Shown here: positions 52,120 through 61,941 of the stretch, in pieces
Layout: the number at the start of each line of letters is the position of its first letter
How positions within the stretch are numbered: position 1 is the first letter of the stretch
Assembly (NCBI RefSeq): GCF_017357865.1
Contig: NZ_CP060096.1
Span: 1 to 64,000 of the forward strand
Source of the DNA: Aceticella autotrophica
Lineage (GTDB): Bacteria; Bacillota; Thermoanaerobacteria; Thermoanaerobacterales; Thermoanaerobacteraceae
Direction: 5' to 3'
Length of the DNA stretch: 64,000 bases
The notes under the pieces: model-generated
The model's database searches: none
What the model was told of the DNA's origin: nothing
The model's input: the letters and a program-made list of their open reading frames with translations, nothing else
Program-made: the position numbers and the translations under genes

Positions 52120-52701
52120 TTGAAAACGAAACTTAATTCCTTTGTTGTTGCAAATGCTGCTAAATGTATCGGATGTAAATCTTGTGAAGTTGCATGTTTT
52201 ACAGTTCACAATAGAAATAATCATGTAGCAGCTACAGTTGGTACTGTAACAGTTCCAATTATACCGAGATTATATTTAATCAGATCTGAACATGGAACAA
52301 TTCCAATCCAATGCAGGCATTGCGAAGATGCACCATGTGCTAATGTATGTCCTGTAGGAGCAATTAAGCAAGAGGGTAATGCTATAATTATAAATGAAAA
52401 AACATGTATAGGATGTAAGACTTGTTTATTGGCATGTCCATTTGGAGCAATAGACTTATTGCCCCAATATGATGATGGGAAAGAAGTGCTCCAAATAAAT
52501 CTTAAAGAAGAAGAGGAAGGTGGATTAACACAAAAGGCAAGGGTGATTGCCTACAAATGCGATTTGTGTGAGGATATAGGAGAACCAGCTTGTATAAAGG
52601 CTTGTCCGGTAAATGCATTGACTTTAGTTACACCGACAGAAGAGAGAAAAGCTCGAAATAAAGAAGCTGCCTTAAGTCTTATAAAAACAATTAATGGTTA
52701 A
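52120..52701 (+). CDS. HycB/HydN-like ferredoxin with four [4Fe-4S] clusters
   Basis: The product, about 193 residues from TTG 52120, has four cysteine clusters: KCIGCKSCEVACF (about 15), CRHCEDAPCANVCPVGAI (about 66-83), CIGCKTCLLACPFGAI (about 96) and CDLCEDIGEPACIKACP (about 147). This is the electron-transfer subunit type found with formate dehydrogenase H and [FeFe] hydrogenases (HycB, HydN, CooF-like). It should pass electrons to the hydrogenase 40 bases downstream. TTG 52120 is preferred because AAAGG lies about ten bases upstream; GTG 52111 is possible. Confidence 0.9.
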   Translation: MKTKLNSFVVANAAKCIGCKSCEVACFTVHNRNNHVAATVGTVTVPIIPRLYLIRSEHGTIPIQCRHCEDAPCANVCPVGAIKQEGNAIIINEKTCIGCKTCLLACPFGAIDLLPQYDDGKEVLQINLKEEEEGGLTQKARVIAYKCDLCEDIGEPACIKACPVNALTLVTPTEERKARNKEAALSLIKTING

Positions 52702-52741
52702 TAAGAACATGTAAAAATAATAAAAAGAAAGGAACATAAAT

Positions 52742-54127
52742 ATGACGGTGAATATGAGTTATATTAATATAGATCAAGAGTTATGCACTGGATGTAGACG
52801 GTGTGCAGAGGTTTGTCCTGTTGATGCAATTGAAGGAGAAGAAGGCAAACCACAAAAAATAAACACAGAAATTTGTATAATGTGCGGACAATGTGTACAA
52901 AAATGCAGCGTTTATGCACCTTATTTTGATGATGGTATAACACCAATTAATATGAAATTGCAGGAAAGGGGAATGCTGGAAAGTGTTAAAGAACCATTAT
53001 TTGCTGCATATAATATTGGTCAGGCAAAAAAGGTTAGAGAAGCACTGGCAAACCCTCAACTTTTTAAGGTTGTACAATGTGCTCCGGCTGTTAGAGTTGC
53101 TATCGCTGAAGAATTTGGGTTAAATTTAGGAGCTTTAACACCAGGCAAAATGGCTGCTGCTCTTAGACGTTTAGGTTTTAACAAAGTATATGATACAAAT
53201 TTTGGTGCTGATTTAACTATTATGGAAGAAGGAAATGAATTAATTAAAAGAGTAACAGAAGGTAAGGATTTACCTTTGTTTACTTCCTGTTGCCCTGCTT
53301 GGGTTAAATTTATGGAGCAGGCGTATCCGGAACTTTTAAAAAATTTGTCGACTTGTAAATCCCCGCAGCAAATGCAGGGAGCAATAATAAAGACTTATGG
53401 AGCAAAAATAAATAATATGGACCCTGCAAAGATATTTAGTGTATCTGTTATGCCATGTACTTGCAAACCGTTTGAAAGCGATAGACCGGAAATGATGGCA
53501 AGCGGATACAAGGATGTAGATGTAGTAATAACTACAAGAGAATTAGCTTATTTGATAAAAGACAAGGGAATAGATTTTGCAAATCTGCCTGATGAAGGTT
53601 TTGATTTGCCATTAGGGGATTATACAGGTGCTGCTACAATTTTTGGTAGCACAGGCGGTGTAATGGAGGCAGCTCTTAGGACGGCATATGAAATAATTAC
53701 TAAAAACCCGATACCTAAAATAGATATAGAATTTGTTCGCGGAGGAGAGGGTGTAAGGACTGCAACCGTTCAGATTGGTGACTTGGAATTAAAAATAGCT
53801 GTTGTTGCAGGGTTAAAAAATGTATTACCAATACTTGAAGATTTGAAGAAAGGCAAATCTGACTATCATTTTATTGAAGTTATGGCTTGCCCTGAGGGAT
53901 GTATAAGTGGCGGCGGTCAACCAAAGGTTCTTTTGGAAGAATATAGAGGAATAGCATATAAGAATAGAAAAGATGCGATATATAAACATGATTCAGAACT
54001 CAAACTAAGGAAATCTCATGAAAATCCTGATATAAAAAAATTATATGATGAATTTTTAGGAGAACCCCTTGGCAAACAGTCACATCATTTATTACACACA
54101 AAATATAAATCAAGAAAAGAAAAATAA
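52742..54127 (+). CDS. [FeFe] hydrogenase, HydA2-like
   Basis: The 461-residue enzyme has an N-terminal two-cluster ferredoxin domain (CTGCRRCAEVCPVDAI, about 15; CIMCGQCVQKC, about 45) and the H-cluster signatures L1 TSCCPAWVKF (about 181), L2 MPCTCKPFE (about 238) and L3 MACPEGCISGGGQP (about 382). It lacks the long N-terminal NADH-type extensions. L2 usually reads MPCTAKK-E or MPCTSKK-E; here a cysteine and a proline replace the usual residues. Size and the HycB partner resemble the hydrogenase of the hydrogen-dependent CO2 reductase, but no formate dehydrogenase gene is in the window. Confidence 0.95.
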   Translation: MTVNMSYINIDQELCTGCRRCAEVCPVDAIEGEEGKPQKINTEICIMCGQCVQKCSVYAPYFDDGITPINMKLQERGMLESVKEPLFAAYNIGQAKKVREALANPQLFKVVQCAPAVRVAIAEEFGLNLGALTPGKMAAALRRLGFNKVYDTNFGADLTIMEEGNELIKRVTEGKDLPLFTSCCPAWVKFMEQAYPELLKNLSTCKSPQQMQGAIIKTYGAKINNMDPAKIFSVSVMPCTCKPFESDRPEMMASGYKDVDVVITTRELAYLIKDKGIDFANLPDEGFDLPLGDYTGAATIFGSTGGVMEAALRTAYEIITKNPIPKIDIEFVRGGEGVRTATVQIGDLELKIAVVAGLKNVLPILEDLKKGKSDYHFIEVMACPEGCISGGGQPKVLLEEYRGIAYKNRKDAIYKHDSELKLRKSHENPDIKKLYDEFLGEPLGKQSHHLLHTKYKSRKEK

Positions 54128-54156
54128 CTACGATTTTATAAAAGATTTTATAAAGA

Positions 54157-54190
54157 AAGGCTATCTTAGAGTATTCTAAGTAGCCTTTTT
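54157..54190 (+). terminator. Terminator after the hydrogenase gene
   Basis: AAGGCTATCTTAG pairs with CTAAGTAGCCTT around GTATT-type loop sequence, followed by TTTTT. Confidence 0.88.
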
Positions 54191-54212
54191 AAGTGCGCCA
54201 GGCATAGGGCAA

Positions 54213-54248
54213 AGTTATCCACAAGGGATTGTGTATATGTGGATAACT
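54213..54248. promoter_or_regulatory. Inverted pair of consensus DnaA boxes
   Basis: AGTTATCCACA and its exact mirror TGTGGATAACT face each other; the boxes are TTATCCACA at 54215-54223 and TGTGGATAA at 54238-54246, 14 bases apart. Both are perfect consensus 9-mers, stronger than any box in oriC at 1-486. The gap 54191-54469 has no gene. It may titrate DnaA or tie yycJ transcription to DnaA. Confidence 0.8.
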
Positions 54249-54469
54249 TGCTTGTTATCAGCGTAAGGGTAAATATTTTGATAAATTAAGAGATAAATCA
54301 AGATACTTTTCTTAATAAAATCGTCGTAATTCAATACAATTGTGAATAAAAACTTGCAGTGTGTCAAAATGCTTTTCTGCTAATCATAAAATGAAGTCAT
54401 AATTTACATATTATTTTAAAACTGGTATAATAAAAATTAAGGTTTAAGAAAGGGGGATACCCTTTACAT

Positions 54470-55249
54470 ATGAAATTTTGTTCTTTAAGGTCTGGCAGCG
54501 GTGGCAATGCTGTTTATATAGGTTATAAGGATATAAATCTGCTGATTGATGCGGGTTTATCCGGTAAAATAATCGAAAAAAGCCTTGTTAATATTAATGT
54601 CGATCCAAATAAGCTTTCGGCAATTTTAATTACACATGAGCATAATGACCACATAAAAGGTGCCGGTGTTCTTTCCAGAAGGTATGATATACCTATCTAT
54701 GCAAATCCAGCCACATGGAATGTAATGGAGAGGTTGCTTGGCAATATAGATGTGAAAAATAAATGCAATTTTAAAACAGGGGAGGAATTCAGTTTAGGTG
54801 AGATAAAAATAAAATCATTTAAGAAATCTCATGATGCGGCAGAGCCGGTGGGTTTTTCTTTTTTTTGCAATGGTAAAAAGATTACCATTGCAACGGACCT
54901 TGGATATATGAGCAAAGGTGTTGCTTCTAATATAATGGGCTCTGATGTTGTGCTTCTTGAGTCAAATCATGATGTGGACATGCTTATAAAAGGCAAATAT
55001 CCGTGGGCTTTAAAAAAGAGGATTCTTTCAGATTATGGACATCTTTCAAACGAATCTGCGGGGGAAGCTCTAAAAAAGTTATTTGAATTAAATTCGGTAG
55101 GCATGGTATTTTTAGGGCATTTAAGTCAGGAAAATAATAAACCTGAGATTGCTCATAAAACTGTTACAGATATGATAAAAAAATCCGGCGTTAAATGTCA
55201 TATACATATGGCTTTAAGGAATATTGAAAGCGAATTAATAAAGATATGA
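54470..55249 (+). CDS. yycJ: MBL-fold metallo-hydrolase YycJ/WalJ
   Basis: The 259-residue protein has the metallo-beta-lactamase fold with metal motif THEHNDHIKG (about 54-63), GSGGNAVYIG at the start, DLGYMS (about 143) and GHLSNESAGE (about 190). YycJ proteins are probable 5'-to-3' DNA exonucleases linked to the WalRK region and to chromosome maintenance in Firmicutes. Here it is not beside walRK. ATG 54470 follows AAAGGGGGATA. It stands alone downstream of the DnaA-box pair. Confidence 0.93.
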   Translation: MKFCSLRSGSGGNAVYIGYKDINLLIDAGLSGKIIEKSLVNINVDPNKLSAILITHEHNDHIKGAGVLSRRYDIPIYANPATWNVMERLLGNIDVKNKCNFKTGEEFSLGEIKIKSFKKSHDAAEPVGFSFFCNGKKITIATDLGYMSKGVASNIMGSDVVLLESNHDVDMLIKGKYPWALKKRILSDYGHLSNESAGEALKKLFELNSVGMVFLGHLSQENNKPEIAHKTVTDMIKKSGVKCHIHMALRNIESELIKI

Positions 55250-55357
55250 AAAAATTTTATTTACATAACTTGATTTTTTCCGTGTGCTATGATAAAATGT
55301 ACGCAATACATGGATTAATGTATATTTTTCGTGTACAAATTGTAAGGGGGTGTTATT

Positions 55358-55798
55358 TTGGGGGAAGATAGCAAGTTCTATATCATAAGGGAAGAAATTT
55401 TGTCAGAGGTTCTTAAGAAAACCCTTAAGGTAAAGGAACTTATTGAATCAGGGGAAGTCAAAACCGTCAACGATGCGGTTAAGAAAGTGGGTATGTCCCG
55501 AAGCGCATTTTATAAATACAGGGATTATGTTTTTCCATTTTCAAAATTCAGCAAAGGGAAAATAATAACACTTTCTCTTCTGTTAGAACATAGTCCGGGA
55601 GTATTATCGGCAATACTTGATATTATTGCAGCTCTGAGAGGTAATGTAATAACTATCAATCAGAGTATGCCTTCAATGGGAATTGCAGGGGTATCATTGT
55701 CAATAGATACACAATATATGGAAATAAGTATTGAAACATTATTAAACAATATTGAAAGCCAAAAAGGTGTTAGAAAAGTCGAAATCTTAGGAGAATAA
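55358..55798 (+). CDS. ACT-domain protein, PheB/UPF0735 family
   Basis: The 146-residue protein has an N-terminal helix-turn-helix-like segment ([21 protein letters not shown], about 32-52) and a C-terminal ACT domain ([20 protein letters not shown], about 73-92). It belongs to UPF0735 (YszB/PheB), which often precedes hom in Firmicutes. A regulatory role in amino acid metabolism is likely but unproven. It starts at TTG 55358, after AAGGGGGTG. hom begins 15 bases downstream, so it is probably the first gene of the threonine operon. Confidence 0.92.
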   Translation: MGEDSKFYIIREEILSEVLKKTLKVKELIESGEVKTVNDAVKKVGMSRSAFYKYRDYVFPFSKFSKGKIITLSLLLEHSPGVLSAILDIIAALRGNVITINQSMPSMGIAGVSLSIDTQYMEISIETLLNNIESQKGVRKVEILGE

Positions 55799-55813
55799 TT
55801 AAGGAGGGTTACT

Positions 55814-57070
55814 ATGAAAATTGGATTGATGGGACTTGGAACTGTTGGAAAAGGTGTTGTTCATGTTATAAACCAAAACGGAGACAGTATCGAGAAAAGA
55901 ATAGGAGAAAAAATAGAGATTAAAAAAATTCTTGTTAAAGATGCAGAGAAAAAAAGAAGTCCATTAGTAGAAGGAAAACTTGTTCTTGACCCCATGGAAA
56001 TTTTAAATGATGATGAGATAGATGTTGTTGTTGAAGTTATGGGGAAAGAGCATCCAGCTCTTGAATATATAAAAAAGGCTTTAGAAAATGGTAAAAGCGT
56101 TGTAACTGCTAATAAAGAAGTTATTGCAAGACATGGCAAGGAGCTTATAAAGCTTGCAAATGAAAAAAAGGTAAGCCTTCTTTATGAGGCATCTGTCGGT
56201 GGAGGCATACCAATTATCAGACCTTTAAAGCAGTGCCTTGCAGCAAACAAGATTTACGAGGTAAAGGGGATTCTGAATGGTACGACAAATTATATCCTTT
56301 CAGAAATGAAAGACAGGGGAATGAGCTTTGAAGGGGTTTTAAAGGAAGCGCAGCAAAAAGGTTATGCAGAGCTTGATCCAACAGATGATATAGAAGGATT
56401 TGATGCAGCAAGGAAATTAGCAATTTTATGCACACTTTCTTTTAATAAGTATGTCGTTCCAGATGATATATATACTAAGGGTATAAGTTCTATATCCAAA
56501 GAGGATATAAAATATGCACAGGAACTTGGGTATACCATAAAACTTATTGCATATGGCAAAATATACGAGAATGAAAAGCTTGAGGCATGGGTTCATCCTG
56601 TTATGATATCAAAAGAGAGCCCTTTAAATGGTGTAAACGGCGTTTATAATGCAATACTTATAGAGGGTAACGCAGTAGGGAGGTTAATGTTTTACGGGCA
56701 GGGTGCTGGTATGATGCCTACCGCCAGTGCCGTAGTTGCTGATATAATTGATGTTGTTAATCATATTCCGGGGAAAAATGGATATGAAGATGCTGATATA
56801 ATACCGATTCAAGATACGGTGTCTAAGTATTATATAAGGCTTATTGCCCTTGATAAACCGGGTGTTATGAGCAAGATAACAGGTATACTGGGTAATGAAG
56901 GGATAAGTCTTGTTTCTGTTGTACAGAAGGAGGTCCATGAAGATGCCGCTGAGATTGTCCTTATCACCCATCATGCAAATACCGGCAGGATATTTAAGGC
57001 ACTTGATGAGATAAAGAATCTCCATGAAATATACAAAGTGGCAAGTATAATTAGGGTAGAGGAGGACTAA
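55814..57070 (+). CDS. hom: Homoserine dehydrogenase
   Basis: Hom reduces aspartate semialdehyde to homoserine with NAD(P)H. The 418-residue protein has the Rossmann motif [12 protein letters not shown] (about 4-15), [11 protein letters not shown] (about 98), [14 protein letters not shown] (about 124-137), [11 protein letters not shown] (about 155) with the substrate-binding [19 protein letters not shown] (about 184-202), and a C-terminal ACT domain (about 350-418), typical of the threonine-regulated form. RBS AAGGAGGGT. It overlaps thrC by one base. Confidence 0.97.
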   Translation: MKIGLMGLGTVGKGVVHVINQNGDSIEKRIGEKIEIKKILVKDAEKKRSPLVEGKLVLDPMEILNDDEIDVVVEVMGKEHPALEYIKKALENGKSVVTANKEVIARHGKELIKLANEKKVSLLYEASVGGGIPIIRPLKQCLAANKIYEVKGILNGTTNYILSEMKDRGMSFEGVLKEAQQKGYAELDPTDDIEGFDAARKLAILCTLSFNKYVVPDDIYTKGISSISKEDIKYAQELGYTIKLIAYGKIYENEKLEAWVHPVMISKESPLNGVNGVYNAILIEGNAVGRLMFYGQGAGMMPTASAVVADIIDVVNHIPGKNGYEDADIIPIQDTVSKYYIRLIALDKPGVMSKITGILGNEGISLVSVVQKEVHEDAAEIVLITHHANTGRIFKALDEIKNLHEIYKVASIIRVEED

Positions 57071-58128
57071 TGATGGAATGGGAAGGTATTATTAAAGCAT
57101 ATAGGGGTTTTATGCCAAAAATTGATGATAAAAATATTGTAACATTGAAGGAGGGTAATACACCTTTAATTGAAGCAATTAATCTTGAAAAGGAATTTCC
57201 GGGGCTAAAAATATATCTTAAATATGAGGGATTAAACCCGACAGGCTCATTTAAAGACAGAGGTATGACAATGGCGGTTAGTATGGCAAAACAGCAAGGG
57301 TCGAAGGCAATAGTTTGTGCATCAACAGGGAATACTTCGGCATCTGCTGCTGCCTATGGGGCAAGGGCTGGATTGAAATGTGTTGTTCTTATACCCGGTG
57401 GTAAAATTGCCCTTGGGAAATTGGCGCAAGCTATTGCCTATGGTGCACAGGTGATTTCTATAAATGGTAATTTTGATGATGCATTGAAACTTGTAAGGGA
57501 ACTTTCTGATAAACATCCTATAACACTTGTGAATTCAATAAATCCATATAGATTGGAAGGACAGAAATCTTCATCTTTTGAGATATGTGATACCCTTGGA
57601 GAATCTCCTGATTATCTTGCACTTCCGGTAGGTAATGCGGGAAATATTACTGCATATTGGATGGGCTTTAAAGAATACCATAAAGAAGGGAAAATCAATA
57701 AACTTCCTAAAATGATAGGATTTCAGGCAGCAGGAGCAGCACCAATAGTTGAGAATAGAATATTTGAACATCCTGAAACAATTGCAACAGCTATAAGAAT
57801 AGGCAATCCTGCCAGCTGGCAGAAGGCTGTACGTGCAAGGGATGAATCAGGGGGACTTATAGATAAGGTAACTGATGAAGAGATACTTAAAGCATATTCT
57901 TTACTTGCAAAAAAGGAAGGAATATTTGCAGAGCCTGCATCTGCTGCATCTATTGCAGGTATAACAAAGAAATATCGTGAAGGTTTATTTAAAGAAGGAG
58001 ATACCGTTGTATGCATATTGACGGGGAATGGGCTTAAAGACCCGGATACAGCTATAAAGATGAGTGGAAGTGATATAAAAATGGTTGATGCCGATTTAAA
58101 AATACTGGAGGAAATCATTTATGGATAA
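57070..58128 (+). CDS. thrC: Threonine synthase
   Basis: ThrC converts phosphohomoserine to threonine with pyridoxal phosphate. The 352-residue enzyme is of the shorter class. The PLP lysine lies in [15 protein letters not shown] (about 55-69), with [17 protein letters not shown] (about 82-98) binding the phosphate and [10 protein letters not shown] near the end. Two adjacent ATGs (57070 and 57073) are possible; the first shares a base with the hom stop. Its end overlaps thrB by eight bases. Confidence 0.97.
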   Translation: MMEWEGIIKAYRGFMPKIDDKNIVTLKEGNTPLIEAINLEKEFPGLKIYLKYEGLNPTGSFKDRGMTMAVSMAKQQGSKAIVCASTGNTSASAAAYGARAGLKCVVLIPGGKIALGKLAQAIAYGAQVISINGNFDDALKLVRELSDKHPITLVNSINPYRLEGQKSSSFEICDTLGESPDYLALPVGNAGNITAYWMGFKEYHKEGKINKLPKMIGFQAAGAAPIVENRIFEHPETIATAIRIGNPASWQKAVRARDESGGLIDKVTDEEILKAYSLLAKKEGIFAEPASAASIAGITKKYREGLFKEGDTVVCILTGNGLKDPDTAIKMSGSDIKMVDADLKILEEIIYG

Positions 58129-59023
58129 AAGTATGATGCATGTCAGGGTACCGGCATCTACTGCAAACTTAGGACCTGGGTTTGACTGTCTTGGAATTGC
58201 ATTGAACCTTTATAATGATATTTATATGGAGTTATCCGGGAAAGAATTGACAATAGAAGTTTCTGGTGAAGGGCAGCTATTTATTGAACGCAATGAGGAA
58301 AATTTAGTTTATAAGGCAGCAAAAAAAATATTTGACAGATTGAATATTAAATTAAGCGGTTTAAAAATAAAAACTGTTAATGAGATACCCTTAGGAAGCG
58401 GTCTTGGCAGCAGCGCAGCTGCAATAATCGGAGGTATGGTTTTAGCAAACAGGATTTGCGGCAATCCCTTAAGCAGTGATGATATACTTGACCTTGCATC
58501 TGAGATGGAAGGTCATGCAGATAATGTGGGACCTTCATTGAACGGCGGTTTTAATGTGGCAACATACGATGGAGTAAAAACCCTATATATAAAAAAAAGA
58601 ATAGATGATGACATAAATTTTATTGCTTTTTATCCAAACAGGGAAGTTAAGACGAGAAGGGCAAGAGGAGTATTGCCTGAAAGAATAGATTATAAAAATG
58701 CAGTTTTTAATGTTGGCAGGGCATCATTGCTGACTGCGGCTTTTATGACGGGGGATTATGCTAAATTAAGGTATGCGACAGAAGACATGCTCCATCAGGT
58801 ATATAGAAAAGAACTTATACCGGAGCTTTATTTTGTTATTGAAGCTGCACTTATGGGGGGTGCATACGGTGCATTTTTAAGTGGTGCAGGACCAACCATG
58901 ATGGCTGTTTCTTCAAATGATATGCTGGATAATGTTATTAAATCAGTTGAGGCTGTCTATAGAGATAGAAATATACCATTAAAAATATATAGACTTAAAT
59001 GTGATAATATAGGTGCAAAATAA
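58121..59023 (+). CDS. thrB: Homoserine kinase
   Basis: ThrB phosphorylates homoserine for ThrC. The 300-residue product is a GHMP kinase with [18 protein letters not shown] (about 8-25), the ATP-binding loop [16 protein letters not shown] (about 91-106) and a C-terminal [13 protein letters not shown] (about 249). Its start lies within the end of thrC, with CTGGAGGAAA as RBS, so hom-thrC-thrB are translationally coupled. A terminator follows its stop. Confidence 0.97.
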   Translation: MDKSMMHVRVPASTANLGPGFDCLGIALNLYNDIYMELSGKELTIEVSGEGQLFIERNEENLVYKAAKKIFDRLNIKLSGLKIKTVNEIPLGSGLGSSAAAIIGGMVLANRICGNPLSSDDILDLASEMEGHADNVGPSLNGGFNVATYDGVKTLYIKKRIDDDINFIAFYPNREVKTRRARGVLPERIDYKNAVFNVGRASLLTAAFMTGDYAKLRYATEDMLHQVYRKELIPELYFVIEAALMGGAYGAFLSGAGPTMMAVSSNDMLDNVIKSVEAVYRDRNIPLKIYRLKCDNIGAK

Positions 59024-59055
59024 TGAGAAAAGGTTAATCTTCTTTTCTCATTTAT
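59022..59055 (+). terminator. Terminator of the threonine operon
   Basis: AATGAGAAAAG pairs with CTTTTCTCATT (59042-59052) around GTTAATCTT, followed by TATTTT. The left arm overlaps the thrB stop codon. Confidence 0.82.
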
Positions 59056-59079
59056 TTTAGAAAATAGTGGAGGGAAAAA

Positions 59080-60501
59080 ATGATTGTACCATTGTACGAT
59101 GCCTTAAAAAAATATATTGATGATGGTATATTACCATTTCATATGCCGGGACATAAGGGAGGAAGAATTATTTCCCGGGAATATCTTAAGAATATAGCCA
59201 TGATAGACCTTACGGAATTACCTGGTACAGATAATCTCCATAATCCGGAAGGACCAATACTTGAAGCGGAAAAACTTGCAGCAAAAGCATTTGGAGCTAA
59301 GGAATCATTTTTTCTTGTTAATGGAACAACATCAGGTATATATGCTGCAATGGCTGCAACATTAAAAAAAGGAGATAAGGTTTTAATTCAAAGGAATTCA
59401 CATAAATCAATATATAGTGGTCTTATCTTAACAGGTGCATATCCCGTGTATTTAAGCCCTATGATTGATTTTGATTATGAAATTGCTATGGGGGTATTAC
59501 CTGAGGATGTAGAAAAAGCTTTAAAAAAAGATAAAGATATCAAAGTCGTAATAATTACATATCCAAATTATTATGGATTTTGTCCCGATATATCAAGAAT
59601 ATCGGAAATAGTTCATAGATATAATAGAATATTAGTGGTTGATGAGGCACATGGGGCTCATTTTGCTTTTTCAGATAAACTGCCAATAACATCTCTTGAA
59701 GCAGGTGCGGATATTGCTGTACAAAGTATACATAAGACATTACCTGCTTTTACTCAAAGTTCGATTCTCCATGTTGGTTCAGATAGGATTGATATTGACA
59801 GATTAAAATTTTCATTGAGATTATTTCAAACAACATCACCTTCATATATTCTAATGTCCTCAATAGACATGGCAAGGGCATATATGGAGGAGAAAGGTAA
59901 TAAAAGGCTTGATTCGGTTATAGATTTATGTAATTATATAAGAGATGAAATAAATAATATCGAAGGAATCAAATGTCATGGTAAAGATATAATAGGCAGG
60001 TATGGTATTAAAGACTTAGATGTAACGAAGCTTGCAATAAATGTAAGTGGTCTAAGGCTTACCGGCTTGGAAGCAGAAAAAATTTTAAGAGATAAGTTTA
60101 AAATACAGATGGAAATGGCTGATTTATATAATATACTTGCAATAATAACAGTAGCGGACGGAGAAGAAGAAATAAATATATTACTGAAAGCAATAAGGAG
60201 TTTAAGAAATTATAAAGGGGAAACTGATATAATAAAAATTGATGATTTTTGTGATTGCCCTGAAATTGTTATTATGCCGGCAGAGGTCTTTCAATTTAGA
60301 AAAAATATGGTTTCTTTGGATAATGCGGAGGGTAAAATTTCAGGTGATTTTATAATACCATATCCACCTGGGATTCCAATAATATGTCCCGGCGAAAGAA
60401 TAAAAAAAGGTATGGTGAAATACATATCTTTACTATATAATAAGGGTATAAGAATAATAGGTGTTAAAGATTTTAAAATTAAGGTGTGCGAAAATGTATA
60501 A
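59080..60501 (+). CDS. Orn/Lys/Arg decarboxylase family protein (YaaO-like)
   Basis: The 473-residue PLP enzyme belongs to the fold III amino acid decarboxylases: PFHMPGHKGG (about 19-28), FLVNGTTSGIYAAM (about 73-86), VVDEAHGAHF (about 187-196) and the PLP-lysine segment QSIHKTLPAFTQSS (about 212-225). It has the position of B. subtilis YaaO, just before tmk. The substrate (lysine, arginine or ornithine) cannot be told by eye. It overlaps tmk by eight bases. RBS GTGGAGGGAA. Confidence 0.92.
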   Translation: MIVPLYDALKKYIDDGILPFHMPGHKGGRIISREYLKNIAMIDLTELPGTDNLHNPEGPILEAEKLAAKAFGAKESFFLVNGTTSGIYAAMAATLKKGDKVLIQRNSHKSIYSGLILTGAYPVYLSPMIDFDYEIAMGVLPEDVEKALKKDKDIKVVIITYPNYYGFCPDISRISEIVHRYNRILVVDEAHGAHFAFSDKLPITSLEAGADIAVQSIHKTLPAFTQSSILHVGSDRIDIDRLKFSLRLFQTTSPSYILMSSIDMARAYMEEKGNKRLDSVIDLCNYIRDEINNIEGIKCHGKDIIGRYGIKDLDVTKLAINVSGLRLTGLEAEKILRDKFKIQMEMADLYNILAIITVADGEEEINILLKAIRSLRNYKGETDIIKIDDFCDCPEIVIMPAEVFQFRKNMVSLDNAEGKISGDFIIPYPPGIPIICPGERIKKGMVKYISLLYNKGIRIIGVKDFKIKVCENV

Positions 60502-61111
60502 AGGGAAACTTATAACATTTGAAGGTATAGATGGCTGCGGTAAAACGACGCAGATAAATTTATTAAAAGAGTATCTTTTAATAAAAGGTTATAATGCCAT
60601 AATATTAAGAGAACCTGGTGGTACATCAATTGGTGAAGAAATACGTAAGATACTGCTTTACAATAAAAATTATATTTATCCGGTTACTGAAGCATTATTA
60701 TATGCTGCATCAAGAGCTCAGCTTTTAGCTGAAATAATAATACCTGCTTTGGATGAAGGTAAAATTATTATCATGGATAGATTTGTCGACAGTTCTTTAG
60801 TTTATCAGGGTTATGCAAGAGGACTTGGTATGGAAAAAGTAATGGAAATTAATAGGATTGCTACATATGGAATTAAACCTGATTTGACGATATTTTTTGA
60901 TATTACTCCTGAAAATGCATTAACAAGAAGGAAAACAAGAAAACAAAACGATAGATTTGAAGAAGAAAATATGGAATTTTATGAAAAGGTTTATGAAGGT
61001 TATCATAAGTTAATAAATTTGGAGCCTGAAAGATTTGTTGTCATTAACGCAATGGAGGACATTACTATGGTACAAAAAAGTATCATAAATATAATAAATA
61101 AAATTATTTAA
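60494..61111 (+). CDS. tmk: Thymidylate kinase
   Basis: Tmk phosphorylates dTMP to dTDP. The 205-residue protein has the P-loop FEGIDGCGKTTQ (about 8-19), the DR motif MDRFVDSSLVYQG (about 93-105) with the thymidylate-binding arginine, and a LID region RRKTRKQNDRFEEE (about 145). An upstream in-frame start at 60461 would give a long extension overlapping yaaO; ATG 60494, with AAGGTGTG upstream, gives the family start MYKGKLITFEGIDG. Confidence 0.96.
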   Translation: MYKGKLITFEGIDGCGKTTQINLLKEYLLIKGYNAIILREPGGTSIGEEIRKILLYNKNYIYPVTEALLYAASRAQLLAEIIIPALDEGKIIIMDRFVDSSLVYQGYARGLGMEKVMEINRIATYGIKPDLTIFFDITPENALTRRKTRKQNDRFEEENMEFYEKVYEGYHKLINLEPERFVVINAMEDITMVQKSIINIINKII

Positions 61112-61129
61112 AGGTTGGAGGGTATGATA

Positions 61130-61459
61130 ATGAAATTGGTGCTGGCAATTGTTCAGGATGAAGACGTAAGAAGACTTATGGATGGACTTACTGAGAAAGA
61201 TTTTAGCTTTACACGTGTGGCATCAACAGGAGGTTTCTTAAGAGCGGGAAATACCACATTGTTAATCGGTGTAAATGATGAAAAACTTGACGATGTGATA
61301 GGAGTAATTGAAGAAAAATGTAAAACCAGGAATAAAATAATAACCTCACCTACACTGATGGGAGGTACAGCAGATATTTTTATGCCACAGCCTGTTGAAG
61401 TGCCGATAGGCGGTGCTACGGTATTTGTTATTGATGTTGAAAAATTTATCAGGGTATAG
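61130..61459 (+). CDS. darA: Cyclic di-AMP receptor DarA/PstA family (YaaQ)
   Basis: This 109-residue PII-like trimeric protein binds cyclic di-AMP. It shows the family start MKLVLAIVQDEDVRRLMDGL, the TRVASTGGFLRAGNTTLLIG stretch (about 28-47) that builds the ligand site, and MPQPVEVPIGGATVFVIDV near the end. Starts at 61115 and 61124 are in frame, but TTGGAGGGT just before the ATGATAATG cluster favours 61130. It lies between tmk and yaaR as in B. subtilis. Its downstream partner is unknown. Confidence 0.95.
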   Translation: MKLVLAIVQDEDVRRLMDGLTEKDFSFTRVASTGGFLRAGNTTLLIGVNDEKLDDVIGVIEEKCKTRNKIITSPTLMGGTADIFMPQPVEVPIGGATVFVIDVEKFIRV

Positions 61460-61468
61460 GTGAATTCA

Positions 61469-61912
61469 ATGAGAATACAGGAAGTCAATACAGGAAAATT
61501 GATGACAACTTCAATTGAAGAAAAAAATAAATACAGTATTGGGAATCAAAGGTTTGATGAGTTAGTTGAAAAAGAATCTAAACAGATTCGAGATGACAGA
61601 TTAAATGAGATGCTTTTGGATCTGGATAATATTTCTCAAAAATTAAAACAAAATTTGACACTTGAGAATTTGCTTTTATATAAAAAGAAGGTAAGACAAT
61701 TTCTGCAAGATACGACAAGTAGGATGTTCAGGCGAGAGAAAAGGGAATATACGGATTTGACAGGTAGAAAAAGGATATATACTCTTATAGAAAAGATAAA
61801 TGCACGACTGGAGGAAATGACAAAGGAATTTATACAGGACAATAGTAAAAACATTGACCTTTTAAAAATGATAGATGATATAAGAGGTATGCTTATAGAT
61901 ATGTATTTATAA
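61469..61912 (+). CDS. yaaR: YaaR-like protein (DUF327)
   Basis: The 147-residue product is mostly helical and charged, with the DUF327 patterns LENLLLYKKKVRQFLQDTTS (about 68) and RKRIYTLIEKINARLEEMT (about 104). The family lies between darA and holB in many Firmicutes, and its function is unknown. ATG 61469 fits the TAGGTGA RBS; GTG 61460 is an alternative that overlaps the darA stop. Confidence 0.88.
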   Translation: MRIQEVNTGKLMTTSIEEKNKYSIGNQRFDELVEKESKQIRDDRLNEMLLDLDNISQKLKQNLTLENLLLYKKKVRQFLQDTTSRMFRREKREYTDLTGRKRIYTLIEKINARLEEMTKEFIQDNSKNIDLLKMIDDIRGMLIDMYL

Positions 61913-61941
61913 AGCAGATAAGGATGTAAGGTGTTGTTAGA

